From Oceanisphaera psychrotolerans (lineage in GTDB: Bacteria > Pseudomonadota > Gammaproteobacteria > Enterobacterales > Aeromonadaceae), in assembly GCF_001870485.1 (NCBI RefSeq), contig NZ_MDKE01000022.1, positions 62,001 through 126,000 on the forward strand: a DNA stretch of 64,000 nt, read 5' to 3'. Shown here one piece after another: positions 54,034 to 63,855 of this stretch. The notes below the pieces were generated by a model. That model was not told the origin of the DNA. It worked only from the letters and a program-made list of their open reading frames with translations, and searched no databases. How positions within the stretch are numbered: position 1 is the first letter of the stretch; every line of letters begins with the position of its first letter. The translations under genes were made by a program, and so were the position numbers.

Positions 54034-55212
54034 TTACAGGGTGCGTTCCAGCACCCGGATACGGGACAGCAACTCGTCGCGATCCACATAGCAGCCCTGC
54101 AGGTGACGATGGCCCTGTTGCAGATCAAAGGCTTGGCGGGCATGCAGCACGCGGCGGTTGTCGAACACCAGCAGATCACCGGGCACCAGACGATATTCAA
54201 ACTGGAACCGGGGCTCCCGGGTCAGGCTGATAAAGGTACGGTAGGCGCGATAGTGCCGCACGACCTGATCGGCCGGCACATCCAGCGGGCCGCGGAGGAA
54301 GTTGGCAAAACGCACCTCGATAACCGTGCCCTGGCCGTCGAGCACCAGAGCCGGCCCGCGGAACCGGTAATCGCTGTGGCGGTCCTTGTTGTAAAAGTCC
54401 ATCGGCAGGCTGCTGAGGGCCTCGAAGTCATCGGGATACTGTTCGCGCATGTGTTGGGCAATGCGAAAGCCGTCCACCAGAATCGACTCGCCGCCGGTGG
54501 CGTCATTGTTCAGACAATGCAGAAACTGTAATCCCGGCTGCAACTCCCGCGTGGGCAGATCGGTGTGCAGCGGCAGACGCAGGTTGGTGTAGGCGGCGCT
54601 ATTGGCGTCGGGCTTGGCGCGCACATCGAACAGGGTGCCGAAATTGGTTTCCCGGATAAAGGAAATACGGGCGGCCACCTGCTGTAGGGTACCGGGCGTG
54701 GTATCCGTGTTCTGCAGCAGGGAAATGCCTGTATCACGCAACTGGCGCAGCCAGCTCAACAGCACGGTATCGTCCTGCATCATGGCGGTGTAATCATAGG
54801 TAGGCAGGCTGGTTTCGATCGTGGCCTTATCCCAGATTTCGGGTTGCCACTGCCGTGCCGCCCGGGCCTGTTCGCTGTAGCAGTGGCTTCGCAACCAGCC
54901 GGGGTGGAAGCGACTGACGTGACCATCGTGATCCCACTGGATATGAAGATAGCCTCCGTCCAGTTGCGCCTCCAGCGGCCGGATGGACAGCGGCACATCG
55001 CAGATTTCGAACATCTGCTCCCGGGTCAGGGTCGATACGCAGCCGGGGCAGGGGCAATTGTCCCGCAGCCACAGATAATGAAATTCGCTCTCGTGACCGT
55101 CGTCCCAGGTCAGGCGCAGAGAGTCCGGCCCGGTCTCGATACTGAGCGGCTGGTGGTTCACCGGATAGTGGCCGTAGCCGGCGATGTCGAAAGTGGCGCT
55201 ATTGTCCGTCAT
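54034..55212 (-). CDS. Gamma-butyrobetaine dioxygenase (Fe(II)/2-oxoglutarate)
   Basis: 392 residues. An N-terminal zinc-binding domain shows LWLRDNCPCPGCVS, and the double-stranded helix has the iron triad H216/D218 (PLHTDLPT) and H357 (RRVLHARQAF). It hydroxylates gamma-butyrobetaine to L-carnitine using 2-oxoglutarate and oxygen. GGAG lies 8 bp before ATG 55212. It feeds the cdh pathway. The related trimethyllysine dioxygenase is a less likely alternative in bacteria. Confidence 0.88.
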   Translation of the reverse strand: MTDNSATFDIAGYGHYPVNHQPLSIETGPDSLRLTWDDGHESEFHYLWLRDNCPCPGCVSTLTREQMFEICDVPLSIRPLEAQLDGGYLHIQWDHDGHVSRFHPGWLRSHCYSEQARAARQWQPEIWDKATIETSLPTYDYTAMMQDDTVLLSWLRQLRDTGISLLQNTDTTPGTLQQVAARISFIRETNFGTLFDVRAKPDANSAAYTNLRLPLHTDLPTRELQPGLQFLHCLNNDATGGESILVDGFRIAQHMREQYPDDFEALSSLPMDFYNKDRHSDYRFRGPALVLDGQGTVIEVRFANFLRGPLDVPADQVVRHYRAYRTFISLTREPRFQFEYRLVPGDLLVFDNRRVLHARQAFDLQQGHRHLQGCYVDRDELLSRIRVLERTL

Positions 55213-55351
55213 GTTGGGTTCTCCTACCTCGTTACCGCTGTTCACGCGATAGCATTGGCAACGATAGTAAGGGGAAATCCCACTCCGCCGGTGTTCCCGA
55301 ATCGCCATGCTATAGGCGTGGCGCGACAATCGAATGGTTAACACATCAATG

Positions 55352-55384
55352 AAAAAGGGGGAGCCTGATGACAGGACTCCCCCC
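55352..55384 (-). terminator. Intrinsic terminator of the lyase/ADH/ALDH operon
   Basis: On the minus strand GGGGGGAG-TCCTG and CAGG-CTCCCCC form a long stem with loop TCAT, followed by five T, 25 bp after the aldehyde dehydrogenase stop. Confidence 0.88.
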
Positions 55385-55409
55385 AACTCATGCTGTTATC
55401 TCATGCGCA

Positions 55410-56834
55410 TCAGCGCAGGCTAACGTACTGGCTCTTCATGTAGGATTCCAGGGCTTCAATGCCGCCCTCAACGCCATAGCCACTGTCACCCCAGCCGCCC
55501 AGCGGCACTTCGGCAATGTGCGCGGGCACGTCATTCACGCCAATGGTGCCGGCGTACAGTCTTTCACTCACACGGCGGCGGCGGGCCACGTCGTTGGTGA
55601 AGAAGTAGGCGGCCAGGCCGTAGTCCACGCTGTTGGCAATGTTCACCACTTCTTCTTCGCTGGAGAATGGCAGAATGGGCACGAGGGGGCCGAAGATTTC
55701 GGTGTTCATCAGATCGGCGTCCAGGCTGACGTTGGTCAGCACCGTCGGCGCAAAGAAAAAGCCCTTGTCACCGATGCGCTTGCCGCCCACTTCCAGCCTG
55801 GCGCCTTTGGCGACCGCGTCTTCCACCAGGTGCTCCATGGCCTGTAGCCGGCGTTCGTTGGCCAGCGGTCCCATCTGGGTGGCGCTGTCGGCGCCGTTGC
55901 CCACGGTCAGTGCTTTGGCGTGCTCGCAGAAGATGGCGACAAACTTCTCGTACTGTGATTCATGCACAAAGAAGCGAGTGGGGGACACACACACCTGGCC
56001 GGCATTGAAGAACTTTTTGGCGACCAGTGATTTGGCCAGCGATTCCACGTCGGCGTCATCGAAGATGATCACCGGAGAGTGGCCGCCCAGCTCCATGGTC
56101 ACCGGCTTCATCACTTCTCCGGCCTTGGCGGCCAGCAGCTTGCCCACTGGCGAGGAGCCGGTAAAGGTGATCTTGCGAATGGCCGGGTGGGCGATAAGCG
56201 TGCTGGAAATCTCGGCAGGCTTGCCCAGCACCATGTTCAGGGCGTTGCCGGGCACGCCGGCATCCAGCAGGGCCCTGACCAGCTCCACCGCCGAGCCCGG
56301 GGTTTCTTCCGCCGGCTTCACTACACAGGAGCAGCCCGCACCCAGCAGGCCGGCCAGTTTCTTGGCGGTGAGCACCACCGGAAAGTTCCAGGGAGCAAAG
56401 GCGGCGACCACGCCCACGGGCACCTTGCGAATTTCAATGGTATTGCCCTGATCACGGCCATGGATCAGGCGGCCGGCCACACGGCGGGCTTCCTCGCCAC
56501 CCCACTCAATAAAGTCGGCGGCGCGCTCAATTTCGCCCAGCGACTCCGCCAGCGGTTTGCCCTGCTCTTCGGTCAGGATCTCGGCAATCTGCTGTTTGCG
56601 CTCGCGCAGCAGGCCGGCGGCACGCACCAGAATGGCACCTTTCTCCCACTGGGGTACGGCCTTCCACTCTTCAAGCCCCTGTTTGGCCGATGCCACGGCG
56701 CGCTCGATATCGGCCGAGGTGGCGTGGCAGAAATGCGCGATCACCTCTTCGGTGGCCGGGTTGATCACCGCTTCGGTAACGCCGTCGGCGCCATCGGTCC
56801 AGCGGCCTTCAATATGCAGTTGATACGTTTTCAT
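55410..56834 (-). CDS. NAD(P)-dependent aldehyde dehydrogenase, succinate-semialdehyde type
   Basis: 474 residues: FTGSSPVGKLLAAKAGEV (cofactor loop), VTMELGGHSPVIIF (catalytic Glu) and the nucleophile C282 in NAGQVCVSPTRF. The sequence groups by eye with GabD-like semialdehyde dehydrogenases. Last gene of a three-gene unit with an alcohol dehydrogenase and a lyase, so it probably oxidises the aldehyde made by the alcohol dehydrogenase. AAGGAT precedes ATG 56834. Exact substrate unknown. Confidence 0.85.
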   Translation of the reverse strand: MKTYQLHIEGRWTDGADGVTEAVINPATEEVIAHFCHATSADIERAVASAKQGLEEWKAVPQWEKGAILVRAAGLLRERKQQIAEILTEEQGKPLAESLGEIERAADFIEWGGEEARRVAGRLIHGRDQGNTIEIRKVPVGVVAAFAPWNFPVVLTAKKLAGLLGAGCSCVVKPAEETPGSAVELVRALLDAGVPGNALNMVLGKPAEISSTLIAHPAIRKITFTGSSPVGKLLAAKAGEVMKPVTMELGGHSPVIIFDDADVESLAKSLVAKKFFNAGQVCVSPTRFFVHESQYEKFVAIFCEHAKALTVGNGADSATQMGPLANERRLQAMEHLVEDAVAKGARLEVGGKRIGDKGFFFAPTVLTNVSLDADLMNTEIFGPLVPILPFSSEEEVVNIANSVDYGLAAYFFTNDVARRRRVSERLYAGTIGVNDVPAHIAEVPLGGWGDSGYGVEGGIEALESYMKSQYVSLR

Positions 56835-56932
56835 ATGAGATCCTTTACATGTAACCGGTAAAAACAATAGATAGTCTGCTTCTTTGACCCGCGGCCGGGA
56901 CGGTTATCACCATGTTGGCCCGGCCCTTCGGG

Positions 56933-58014
56933 TTATTCCATCACAATGGAGGCCCGGGTCACCTTGCGTTCCATCGAGTCGCTCAATGCCTTTTCAACGC
57001 AATCGAGCGAATACTCGGCATCCATCATCTTGTGGAAGGGCAGCGTGTCGATGTTGTCGCTCAGGAACTGCAGCGACTTGTTCAGGTAACGGGGGTGGTA
57101 GCGCATGATCGGCAGAATCGAAATCTGATTCCGGGTGATATAGCCGGGATCAATGGCCACGGTTTTACCCGGGGTGACGTTACCCATGGTGACCAGCTTG
57201 CCCCCGCTGCATACCAGCTCGATGCCTTCGGCAAAGGCAACCGTCACGCCGGCCACTTCCAGGCAGACATCCGCGCCCCGGCCCTTGGTCAGAGCTTTTA
57301 CCGCCTGCACGCGCTCTTCCTTGGTGGCCAGCTCTTTCATGTTCAGCACATGATCCGCACCAAATTCCTGAGCCAGCGCCAGGCGAGACGGATCGGCATC
57401 AATCACAATCACGGTGACGCCCTTGCTCTTGGCGATGGCGGTGGCATAGATGCCCAGGCCACCGGCGCCTGAATAACCAGGGTGTCCTGAATGGTGACGC
57501 CGGCCTGCTCGATGGCGTAATAGACCTGTGACAGGGCGCAGTTGGCACCTGCGGCCAGTTTATCCGGCACATTGTCGGGCACCTTGTAGAAGAACTGGCC
57601 CGGGTGAATGTAGTAATGGGTCGAGAAGGTGGTATGAAAGTGAGGCGCTTCTTCAGGCTGCTTGGCCCAGAAACTGAACACATTCTCGCACAAGTTGAGC
57701 TTGCCTGCCTGGCAGGAAGGGCAGCGCTGACAGGTGATAAAGTAGGCGGCCGCGATACGGTCTCCCACCTTGATGGCCTGGCCGGCATTATCGGTGGTGA
57801 CGCCCTCGCCCAGCTGGTGCACCAGGCCGACCGTCTCATGGCCCAGGCCGCCGCTCTTCTTGGGGTGATGGCCAGACCAGATATGCAACTCGGAACCACA
57901 CACGTTACTGCACAGCACCTTGACGACAACCGAGCCGGGACCAGGAGAGGGAACCTCGTACTCCTGATACTCGAGGCTGCCGGGCTTGTTCATTACTGCG
58001 ATTTTACCTTTCAT
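56933..58014 (-). pseudogene. Zinc-type alcohol dehydrogenase, frameshifted
   Basis: The N-terminal catalytic part (CSNVCGSELHIWSGHHP, GLGHETVGLVHQLG, structural-zinc CQRCPSCQAGKLNLC) and the C-terminal NAD part are in different frames. One extra base in the CC run at about 57468 (GGCGCCTG to GGCGCCCTG on the plus strand) restores the cofactor motif QGAGGLGIYATAIAKSKG. The intact product would be about 360 aa. It is sandwiched between lyase and aldehyde dehydrogenase genes. Either a fresh mutation or a homopolymer read error. Confidence 0.87.
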
Positions 58015-58099
58015 GTCAGTACCACCATAAATCAGTTCATGTTTCATTCTGAAAACCGACGGCCATACATCCTGTGGTCATCGGTGCATACGGTTGCGG

Positions 58100-59440
58100 T
58101 CAGCCTGCCAGCACCCGGTCGACGATATGCTGGGACAGCCCCAGATAGGAGGACGGCGACACGATTTTCTTCAGCGCTTCGGCATCAATGTACCGGGTGA
58201 CCTCACTTTGTTCCAACAGCGCCTCGTACAGCGACGATCCGCTGGCCTGAGCTTCGCGGCAGGCGTCATAAACGATATCGTGGGCGGTCTGCCTGCCAAC
58301 ATGGGGCGCCAGCGCCATCATGGCCGACTCGGCGACGATCAGCCCCTTGCTGATGTCGAGGTTGCGGGCCATTTTGTCGGGAAACACTTCCAGTCCTTCC
58401 AGCAGGAAGACGGCCTGTGACAGGGCACAGTGCGCCAGCACAAAGACCTGAGGCAGGGCAATCCATTCCGCATGCCAGGGACCGGTGGCCCGTTCGAAAT
58501 CGGCTTCCTGGGCGTCCATCAGCAGCGCGGCGGCCTTGGCGACCCCCAGGTTGCAGCCGCGAATGACTTCACAGGAAATGGGGTTGCGTTTCTGCGGCAT
58601 GGTGGATGATGCGCCCCGATCCTTGACGAAGGGCTCGGCGGTCTCGGAGATTTCGTCCATGCACATGATCATGATGTCGAACGCAATCTTGCTCAGCGAG
58701 CCGGTCATCAGAGCCAGATTGCAGCCGGCCTCGGCGAATCCGTCCCGGGTGGCGTGCCAGGGGGCGATGGGCGTGAACAGGTCAAGCTCCTTGGCCAGGG
58801 TATCGGTCAGCAGTTCGGCCCGCTCACCAATGGAGGCCAGGGTGCCGGCGGCGCCCCACAGCTGGGCATTCAGTACCCGGGGACGCATTTGTTCAAGGCG
58901 CTGCTGGGCACGGCGTACGCTGTCCAGCCAGATTGCCGCCTTGTAGCCGAAGGTCACCGGCAGCGCATGCTGCAGGTGGGTGCGCCCGGCCATCACAGTA
59001 TCACGGTGTTCCCGTGCCAGTACCATCAGCGCCTTCTCTACCCGCTTGAGATCCTTGTCGATCAGCGCCAGGCCATCACGGATCTGCAGTACCGAGGCGG
59101 TATCCATAATATCCTGGGTAGTTGCTCCCCAGTGCACAAAGCCACCGGCTTCCTTGCCCGCGGCCGCCGCCAGCTGACGCACCAGGCCGAGAATGGGGTA
59201 TCCAACGGTGCCGGTATCATGAGCCAGGCGATCCATATCAATCTGTACGCTGCCGGCGGCCTGGTCGATCTGCCGGGCGGCCTCGGTCGGAATCATCTCC
59301 AGCTTGGCCTGGGCGCGGGCCAGCGCGGCCTCGGTGTCCAGAAAGGCCTTTACACGCGCATCGTCATTAAAGACAGCCTGCATTTCCTGCGAATGGAACA
59401 GGGGAGCAAATATTTTCGAATCAAGAATGGAAGAGGTCAT
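58100..59440 (-). CDS. Fumarase/aspartase superfamily lyase (PcaB/adenylosuccinate-lyase type)
   Basis: 446 residues with the superfamily signature GASSTMPQKRNPISCEV, the first conserved region GRTHLQHALPVTFGYK and HWGATTQDIMD. Relatives are adenylosuccinate lyase and carboxymuconate cycloisomerase, plus C-N lyases that release fumarate from N-substituted aspartates. No purine or protocatechuate genes are nearby, and the context (TRAP uptake, alcohol and aldehyde dehydrogenases) points to catabolism of a carboxylic acid. Paired operators precede it. Confidence 0.82.
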   Translation of the reverse strand: MTSSILDSKIFAPLFHSQEMQAVFNDDARVKAFLDTEAALARAQAKLEMIPTEAARQIDQAAGSVQIDMDRLAHDTGTVGYPILGLVRQLAAAAGKEAGGFVHWGATTQDIMDTASVLQIRDGLALIDKDLKRVEKALMVLAREHRDTVMAGRTHLQHALPVTFGYKAAIWLDSVRRAQQRLEQMRPRVLNAQLWGAAGTLASIGERAELLTDTLAKELDLFTPIAPWHATRDGFAEAGCNLALMTGSLSKIAFDIMIMCMDEISETAEPFVKDRGASSTMPQKRNPISCEVIRGCNLGVAKAAALLMDAQEADFERATGPWHAEWIALPQVFVLAHCALSQAVFLLEGLEVFPDKMARNLDISKGLIVAESAMMALAPHVGRQTAHDIVYDACREAQASGSSLYEALLEQSEVTRYIDAEALKKIVSPSSYLGLSQHIVDRVLAG

Positions 59441-59477
59441 TAGGGGTACCCTCGGTTTGCGATAACGGTTGATATAG

Positions 59478-59534
59478 TTGTCCGTACAAATATTGAGTTC
59501 ACACTATCACCGCGGAAATTATTTGTCCATACAT
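59478..59534. promoter_or_regulatory. Paired GntR-type operators before the lyase operon
   Basis: TTGTCCGTACAA (59478-59489) and TTGTCCATACAT (59523-59534) lie 38-94 bp upstream of the lyase start. The same pair occurs before the TRAP operon with almost the same spacing, so they are likely sites of the GntR regulator encoded at 63127. Confidence 0.75.
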
Positions 59535-59662
59535 ATTATTTAATATTTATGTAACATCATTTCGGGTACATATGGTGCTTTTTGGAATGATTGTGCAGTA
59601 GAGACAGGGGGGTGCCGAGGGGGGCGCCGTGCCGCTGCCGCCATCACGGGGTTGTGTTGCAA

Positions 59663-59692
59663 CCGCCACTCACTGGCTTGAGTGAGCGGCGG
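59663..59692 (-). terminator. Hairpin downstream of the TRAP operon
   Basis: CCGCCACTCACT and AGTGAGCGGCGG pair with one mismatch around a 6-nt loop, 85 bp after the dctM stop. The rest of the 336-bp gap between dctM and the lyase start holds the operators and no gene. Confidence 0.55.
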
Positions 59693-59776
59693 TGTGACGC
59701 AGGTGGAAGCTTCACCGAAGAATGGACCCACGCTCGTTACGGTGGTTGAGTGTGGTTGGCGGTGGTTGCCTTTGCG

Positions 59777-61054
59777 TTAATAGGCGCCCGCCAGCCTGGG
59801 GACATAGAGCACGAGTTCCGGGAACAGCATGACAATGCCGATCACACCGAGCAACAACAGCAACCAGGGCAGGATGAGTGAAGCAAACGCGGGAACGGAA
59901 ACCCGAGTGACCCGGCACAGGGTGAACATGACGATGCCAAGCGGCGGCGTGATGGTGCCAACCGACATGATCAGCGCGAGAATGACACCGAAGTGCACAG
60001 GGTCAATGCCAAAGGACACCAGCACCGGCATCACCACCGGAATGGTCATGGTCACGATGGCAATGGCCTCGATGAAGCAGCCCAGCACGATATACAGCAG
60101 GCCGAGCAGGAACAGCAGAGTCATGGGGTTCGAGGTCAGCTCGGTCAGCAGGCTGGCCGCGGCCTGCGGTGCCTGTTGGTAGGCCAGTGACCAGGAGAAG
60201 ACCGCGGCCATGGCCATAATCAACAGAATGCCGGCCGACTCGACCACGGTCTCGACGACAAGCTGCCAGGCCTGGCGAAGCCCCAGGCCCTGCTTCGCGA
60301 CCAGCGCCACAACAAGGGCATAGAAGGCTGCCACCGCGCCGGATTCCGTGGCCGTGAACACACCGGACAGGATGCCGAGCACAATGATAAAGGGCGTGAT
60401 CAGGGCAGGAATCGCCAGCCATGCCGCCGTTCTGACGTTTGCCATGTTGAACGGTATTCTTTCAACGGCCTTCTCGCGCCGGGCGAGCACCGACACCATC
60501 GCCATCATGGCGACGGCCATCAGAATGCCCGGCACCACCCCGCCCAGAAACAGCGCCCCGATGGAGGTGCCCGAGGCGATGCCGTAGACGATCATGATGA
60601 TGCTGGGAGGAATGATCGGGCCCACGGTTGCCGAGGCGGCGGTGACACCGACGGCAAACCGCCGGCTGTACCCGGCTTTTTCCATGGCCTTGACTTCCAC
60701 CGCGCCCAGCCCGCCGGCATCGGCGACCGCCGAACCGGATACGCCCGCAAACAGGAAGGAAGCCATGACATTGGCGTGGCCCAGGCCACCGTACATCCAG
60801 CCGACGAGGGCCTTGCCCAGCTCCATGATGCGATCTGTCGCTCCGCTGGCGTTCATCAGCTTGCCGGTGAGAATAAAGAACGGCAGCGCCAGCAGGGTAT
60901 AGGAGTCGACCCCCTTTGCCGCCATTTGCACAAAGCTGGCCAGGGGCACTTCCTCAACCACAAAGAAAACGATCGACACCACGGCCAGCGCGAAGGCGAC
61001 GGGCACGTCCATCAGCATCAGGGTAATGACACCGACAATCATAAAGAAAAGCAT
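59777..61054 (-). CDS. dctM: TRAP transporter large permease (DctM)
   Basis: 425 residues, about 12 TM segments, with DctM features VSGSAVADAGGLGAVEVKAM and GPIIPPSIIMIVYG, and TPPLGIVMFTLCRV. It is the channel-forming subunit of a Na+-driven carboxylate importer. ATG 61054 with AAGGAG 6 bp upstream; 10 bp after dctQ. Third gene of dctPQM. Confidence 0.92.
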   Translation of the reverse strand: MLFFMIVGVITLMLMDVPVAFALAVVSIVFFVVEEVPLASFVQMAAKGVDSYTLLALPFFILTGKLMNASGATDRIMELGKALVGWMYGGLGHANVMASFLFAGVSGSAVADAGGLGAVEVKAMEKAGYSRRFAVGVTAASATVGPIIPPSIIMIVYGIASGTSIGALFLGGVVPGILMAVAMMAMVSVLARREKAVERIPFNMANVRTAAWLAIPALITPFIIVLGILSGVFTATESGAVAAFYALVVALVAKQGLGLRQAWQLVVETVVESAGILLIMAMAAVFSWSLAYQQAPQAAASLLTELTSNPMTLLFLLGLLYIVLGCFIEAIAIVTMTIPVVMPVLVSFGIDPVHFGVILALIMSVGTITPPLGIVMFTLCRVTRVSVPAFASLILPWLLLLLGVIGIVMLFPELVLYVPRLAGAY

Positions 61055-61064
61055 GAAAAACTCC

Positions 61065-61595
61065 TTAGACTGACTGGCAACCCATGCCGTCCGGTTTCTG
61101 GTGACTGCCCGCCCGACGAACCTCACCGAGATGGTGTATTGCGTTGACCACGGAATACATCATGATCAACCCGCCCCCCACGACAGTGGGTAAAAAGAAG
61201 AAGCCGCGTGAAAATCCGAGACTGGTCGAGTGATCCGGCATTGCCAGCTCAACAATCACCGCGCCCTGCCAGCACAGGACGACGCCAACGGCAGCGACCA
61301 GCAGATTGATGAAGACGTTGAACAGGTGCTTGAAAGCATGTGGCAGCCGGTTGATCACCAGATCCACGGCGAGATGGTTCTGATCCCGGGTCGCAGCGGC
61401 GGCGGCGAGAAAGGTCATCCAGATAAGCAGCAGGCGGGCCACTTCCTCGGTCCAAGTGGCCGGGTTGTCCAGGGCATAGCGCCGGAATACCTGAACCCAC
61501 GACAGCCCGAGAATAATGACGAACATGGCGCTGGCCAGGGCCTCGACCCCGTGGTGATAGATGATTCTGAATAGTTTGGTGGCTGAATGTCGCAT
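61065..61595 (-). CDS. dctQ: TRAP transporter small permease (DctQ)
   Basis: 176 residues, four TM segments, with the DctQ motif LSWVQVFRRYALDNPATWTE followed by EVARLLLIWMTFL. Works with DctM. ATG 61595 is preferred to the GTG just before it. The C-terminal tail is hydrophilic. Confidence 0.9.
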   Translation of the reverse strand: MRHSATKLFRIIYHHGVEALASAMFVIILGLSWVQVFRRYALDNPATWTEEVARLLLIWMTFLAAAAATRDQNHLAVDLVINRLPHAFKHLFNVFINLLVAAVGVVLCWQGAVIVELAMPDHSTSLGFSRGFFFLPTVVGGGLIMMYSVVNAIHHLGEVRRAGSHQKPDGMGCQSV

Positions 61596-61742
61596 CACAT
61601 GACGCTCCCGAGAGGTGATTCAAATAACCGGGCGCCGTTGACGCAATCTGCCGACGCCCGTTTGTCAATAACGGATACCAATACCGTGACGAACCTGACT
61701 GCAGCGGCATAATCAGAACCCGTTATTGACCCGACGGCGAAT

Positions 61743-62741
61743 TTACTGACTGGCGGCCTGTACCTGATCGAACAGCGCCTGGCCCCATACCTCCATCTTG
61801 GCGTTGTAAACGGGCTGCACCGACTGCTGGAATGCCGCGTAATCGGTGTCAACGAAGGTCACGCCCTTGCTCTGGATTTCTCCGCGCAGGGCGTCTTCTC
61901 CTTCCATCACCAGCCGAGTGTTGAGCTCACCGGCGTTTTTGGCCGCCTCGACGACAATGCCGGCCAGATCCTCGGGCAGCTTGTCCAGCCACCTGCCGTT
62001 AACGACCATCACGTTGGAGTACAGGTAGTGTCCGGTGAGGGCAACGTGGCTGCCCAGCTCGACGAAGCCGCCCTTGATCATCCAGTCGAAGGGAAGCTCG
62101 ATCGCATCCACGACCCCGGTTTTCATGGCCGCATTCGCTTCAGGAAACGCCAGGGGCACCGGGTTGGCACCCATGCCTTGCCAAAGATCGTTGTACAAGG
62201 GCACTCCGGCCGGAACCCGAATCTTGATGCCGGCCAGATCGCCCGGCTTTACTGCCGCCCGCTTCATCAGGGCATGGCGCGTGCCCTGCTGCCAGTTTGA
62301 GGCGATAACGCTGATCCCGGTGCTGTTCCTGTATTCATCCCACAGCGCCTGACCGATGGCTCCGCTCAGCACTCGGCTCATGTGATCCCGGTCTTTCCAC
62401 AGGTAATACATGTTGAGAATATCCAGTTTCTTGAGCTTTCCGCTCATCACCGGCGTGCCGATATTGGCCGCCTGAATGGTGCCGAGGGCCACCTGGTCCT
62501 GCAGTTCGATTTCCCCGCCCAACTGGCCGCCGGGAAACACCTTGACGCTGATTTTGCCATCAGAGTTTTTTTCCACTTCCTGGGCGAAGCTTTGTGCGGC
62601 CACCTCGACCGGATGCCCGACCGGTGCAATGAGACCGAGCTTCATGGAGTAGTCGGCGGCCATGGCCAAAGGCGTGATGGCAAACGATGCCAGCACCGCG
62701 ACAATATTTCGTTTTACACGCTTTCCCATTTTCTTATTCAT
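61743..62741 (-). CDS. dctP: TRAP transporter substrate-binding protein (DctP)
   Basis: 332 residues: signal peptide (about 1-28, KRNIVAVLASFAITPLAMA), then the DctP fold with FPGGQLGGEIELQDQVALG and the substrate-arginine region GIKIRVPAGVPLYNDLWQGM. It captures an organic acid in the periplasm. GGGAG lies 6 bp before ATG 62741. First gene of the operon, with GntR-type operators upstream and the regulator gene divergent. Substrate probably the same as that degraded by the lyase operon. Confidence 0.92.
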   Translation of the reverse strand: MNKKMGKRVKRNIVAVLASFAITPLAMAADYSMKLGLIAPVGHPVEVAAQSFAQEVEKNSDGKISVKVFPGGQLGGEIELQDQVALGTIQAANIGTPVMSGKLKKLDILNMYYLWKDRDHMSRVLSGAIGQALWDEYRNSTGISVIASNWQQGTRHALMKRAAVKPGDLAGIKIRVPAGVPLYNDLWQGMGANPVPLAFPEANAAMKTGVVDAIELPFDWMIKGGFVELGSHVALTGHYLYSNVMVVNGRWLDKLPEDLAGIVVEAAKNAGELNTRLVMEGEDALRGEIQSKGVTFVDTDYAAFQQSVQPVYNAKMEVWGQALFDQVQAASQ

Positions 62742-62891
62742 TTTTCACTCCCTCGTATTAAGCATGATATCGACCCACTTCCCGCTCGGCACCACAAGGC
62801 CCGATACGCCGAAAAGGGCGAAGCTGTTGAAAGCACGAACCGGCAGCTGGCAAATCAAAGGGTTGCTCCACATCACTGCACCTGCCCTTCT

Positions 62892-62963
62892 GACAAATGG
62901 ATATTTGTCCGCACAAATTGACAGTGGTCAAGCTAACACCGGATACATTATTTGTCCACACAT
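62892..62963. promoter_or_regulatory. Operator cluster between dctP and the GntR gene
   Basis: TTGTCCGCACAA (62905-62916) and TTGTCCACACAT (62952-62963) repeat the pair seen before the lyase. GACAAAT-N4-ATTTGTC (62892-62909) overlaps the first. An ATATGTCC half-site (minus strand) is near 63060, closer to the regulator start. The 385-bp divergent region holds no other gene that I can support. Confidence 0.75.
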
Positions 62964-63126
62964 ATTTAACAATCACCTTACCTTGCCAGAAGGCCTCCGA
63001 TCGGGAAGTCACCGGCGCGGGCGACGTATCGGCGTGTTCCAAGGGGGGAGAGTTTGTAAGGACATATTTTTATACGCACCAATCTGAGGTAAAATCCCGG
63101 TTAAATTTTTTTTGAGATCGAACCCC

Positions 63127-63855
63127 ATGAGCAAGGCTGCACCTCGCTATATAGAAATCGCGGAAAAACTGGAGGGCGATGTTCAAAAAGGCCTGTACCC
63201 GGTTGGTGATCTGCTGCCAACAGAGGCGCAGCTTTGCAAAACCTATGAGATCAGCCGGTTTACCGCACGCAACGCCCTGGCCGTACTCGAAGATAAAGGG
63301 CTGATTCAACGTACCCAGGGGCGGGGGAGTGTGGTGGTGTCGCTACAGACCTCGATGTTTAAGGACACCTGGTCTTCCATCGACGAACTGCTTGCCCACG
63401 CCGGAACCGTGCATACGGTGTTTGAGTCTGTGGACGAGGTGGTGGTTGACGACGCGATGGCGGCCAAGCTGGGCTTTGCCGTCGGTGAGGCGTTGATTGA
63501 AATTGACGGACTTCGCTATCAGAATGAAGGCGGTGAAGCTTTTCCCATCTGCACCATTAAAATATGGATTCCCTCCCAGTTCAAATCAGTGGTCGATAAT
63601 CTTTCTCAGTTGAAAGGCTCGGTGGCTTATCTTCTGGAAAAGCAGTTTGGAAAGCAATCAACTCAGGTCGATCAGGCTATTTCTGCATGTATCATGGACC
63701 AAACCATAGCCAGCCGGCTGGAAGCCAAAGAAGGAGAGGCCGCGTTACACCTGGTGAGAAGATTTATCGACGAGAAAAATGCAATATTTGAGGTGAGTGA
63801 ATCCGTGTTGCCAGCAAAACGGTTTACCTACAATATGCGTTTAAGGCGAAACTGA
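63127..63855 (+). CDS. GntR family regulator with UTRA effector domain (HutC group)
   Basis: 242 residues. The N-terminal winged helix has DLLPTEAQLCKTYEISRFTARNAL; residues after 75 form a UTRA ligand-binding domain (GEALIEIDGLRYQNEG, later VRRFIDEKNAIFEV). It is divergent from dctPQM and shares its operator region, so it likely represses both TRAP and lyase operons until the substrate binds. ATG 63127; a 15-bp longer frame is possible. Confidence 0.88.
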   Translation: MSKAAPRYIEIAEKLEGDVQKGLYPVGDLLPTEAQLCKTYEISRFTARNALAVLEDKGLIQRTQGRGSVVVSLQTSMFKDTWSSIDELLAHAGTVHTVFESVDEVVVDDAMAAKLGFAVGEALIEIDGLRYQNEGGEAFPICTIKIWIPSQFKSVVDNLSQLKGSVAYLLEKQFGKQSTQVDQAISACIMDQTIASRLEAKEGEAALHLVRRFIDEKNAIFEVSESVLPAKRFTYNMRLRRN

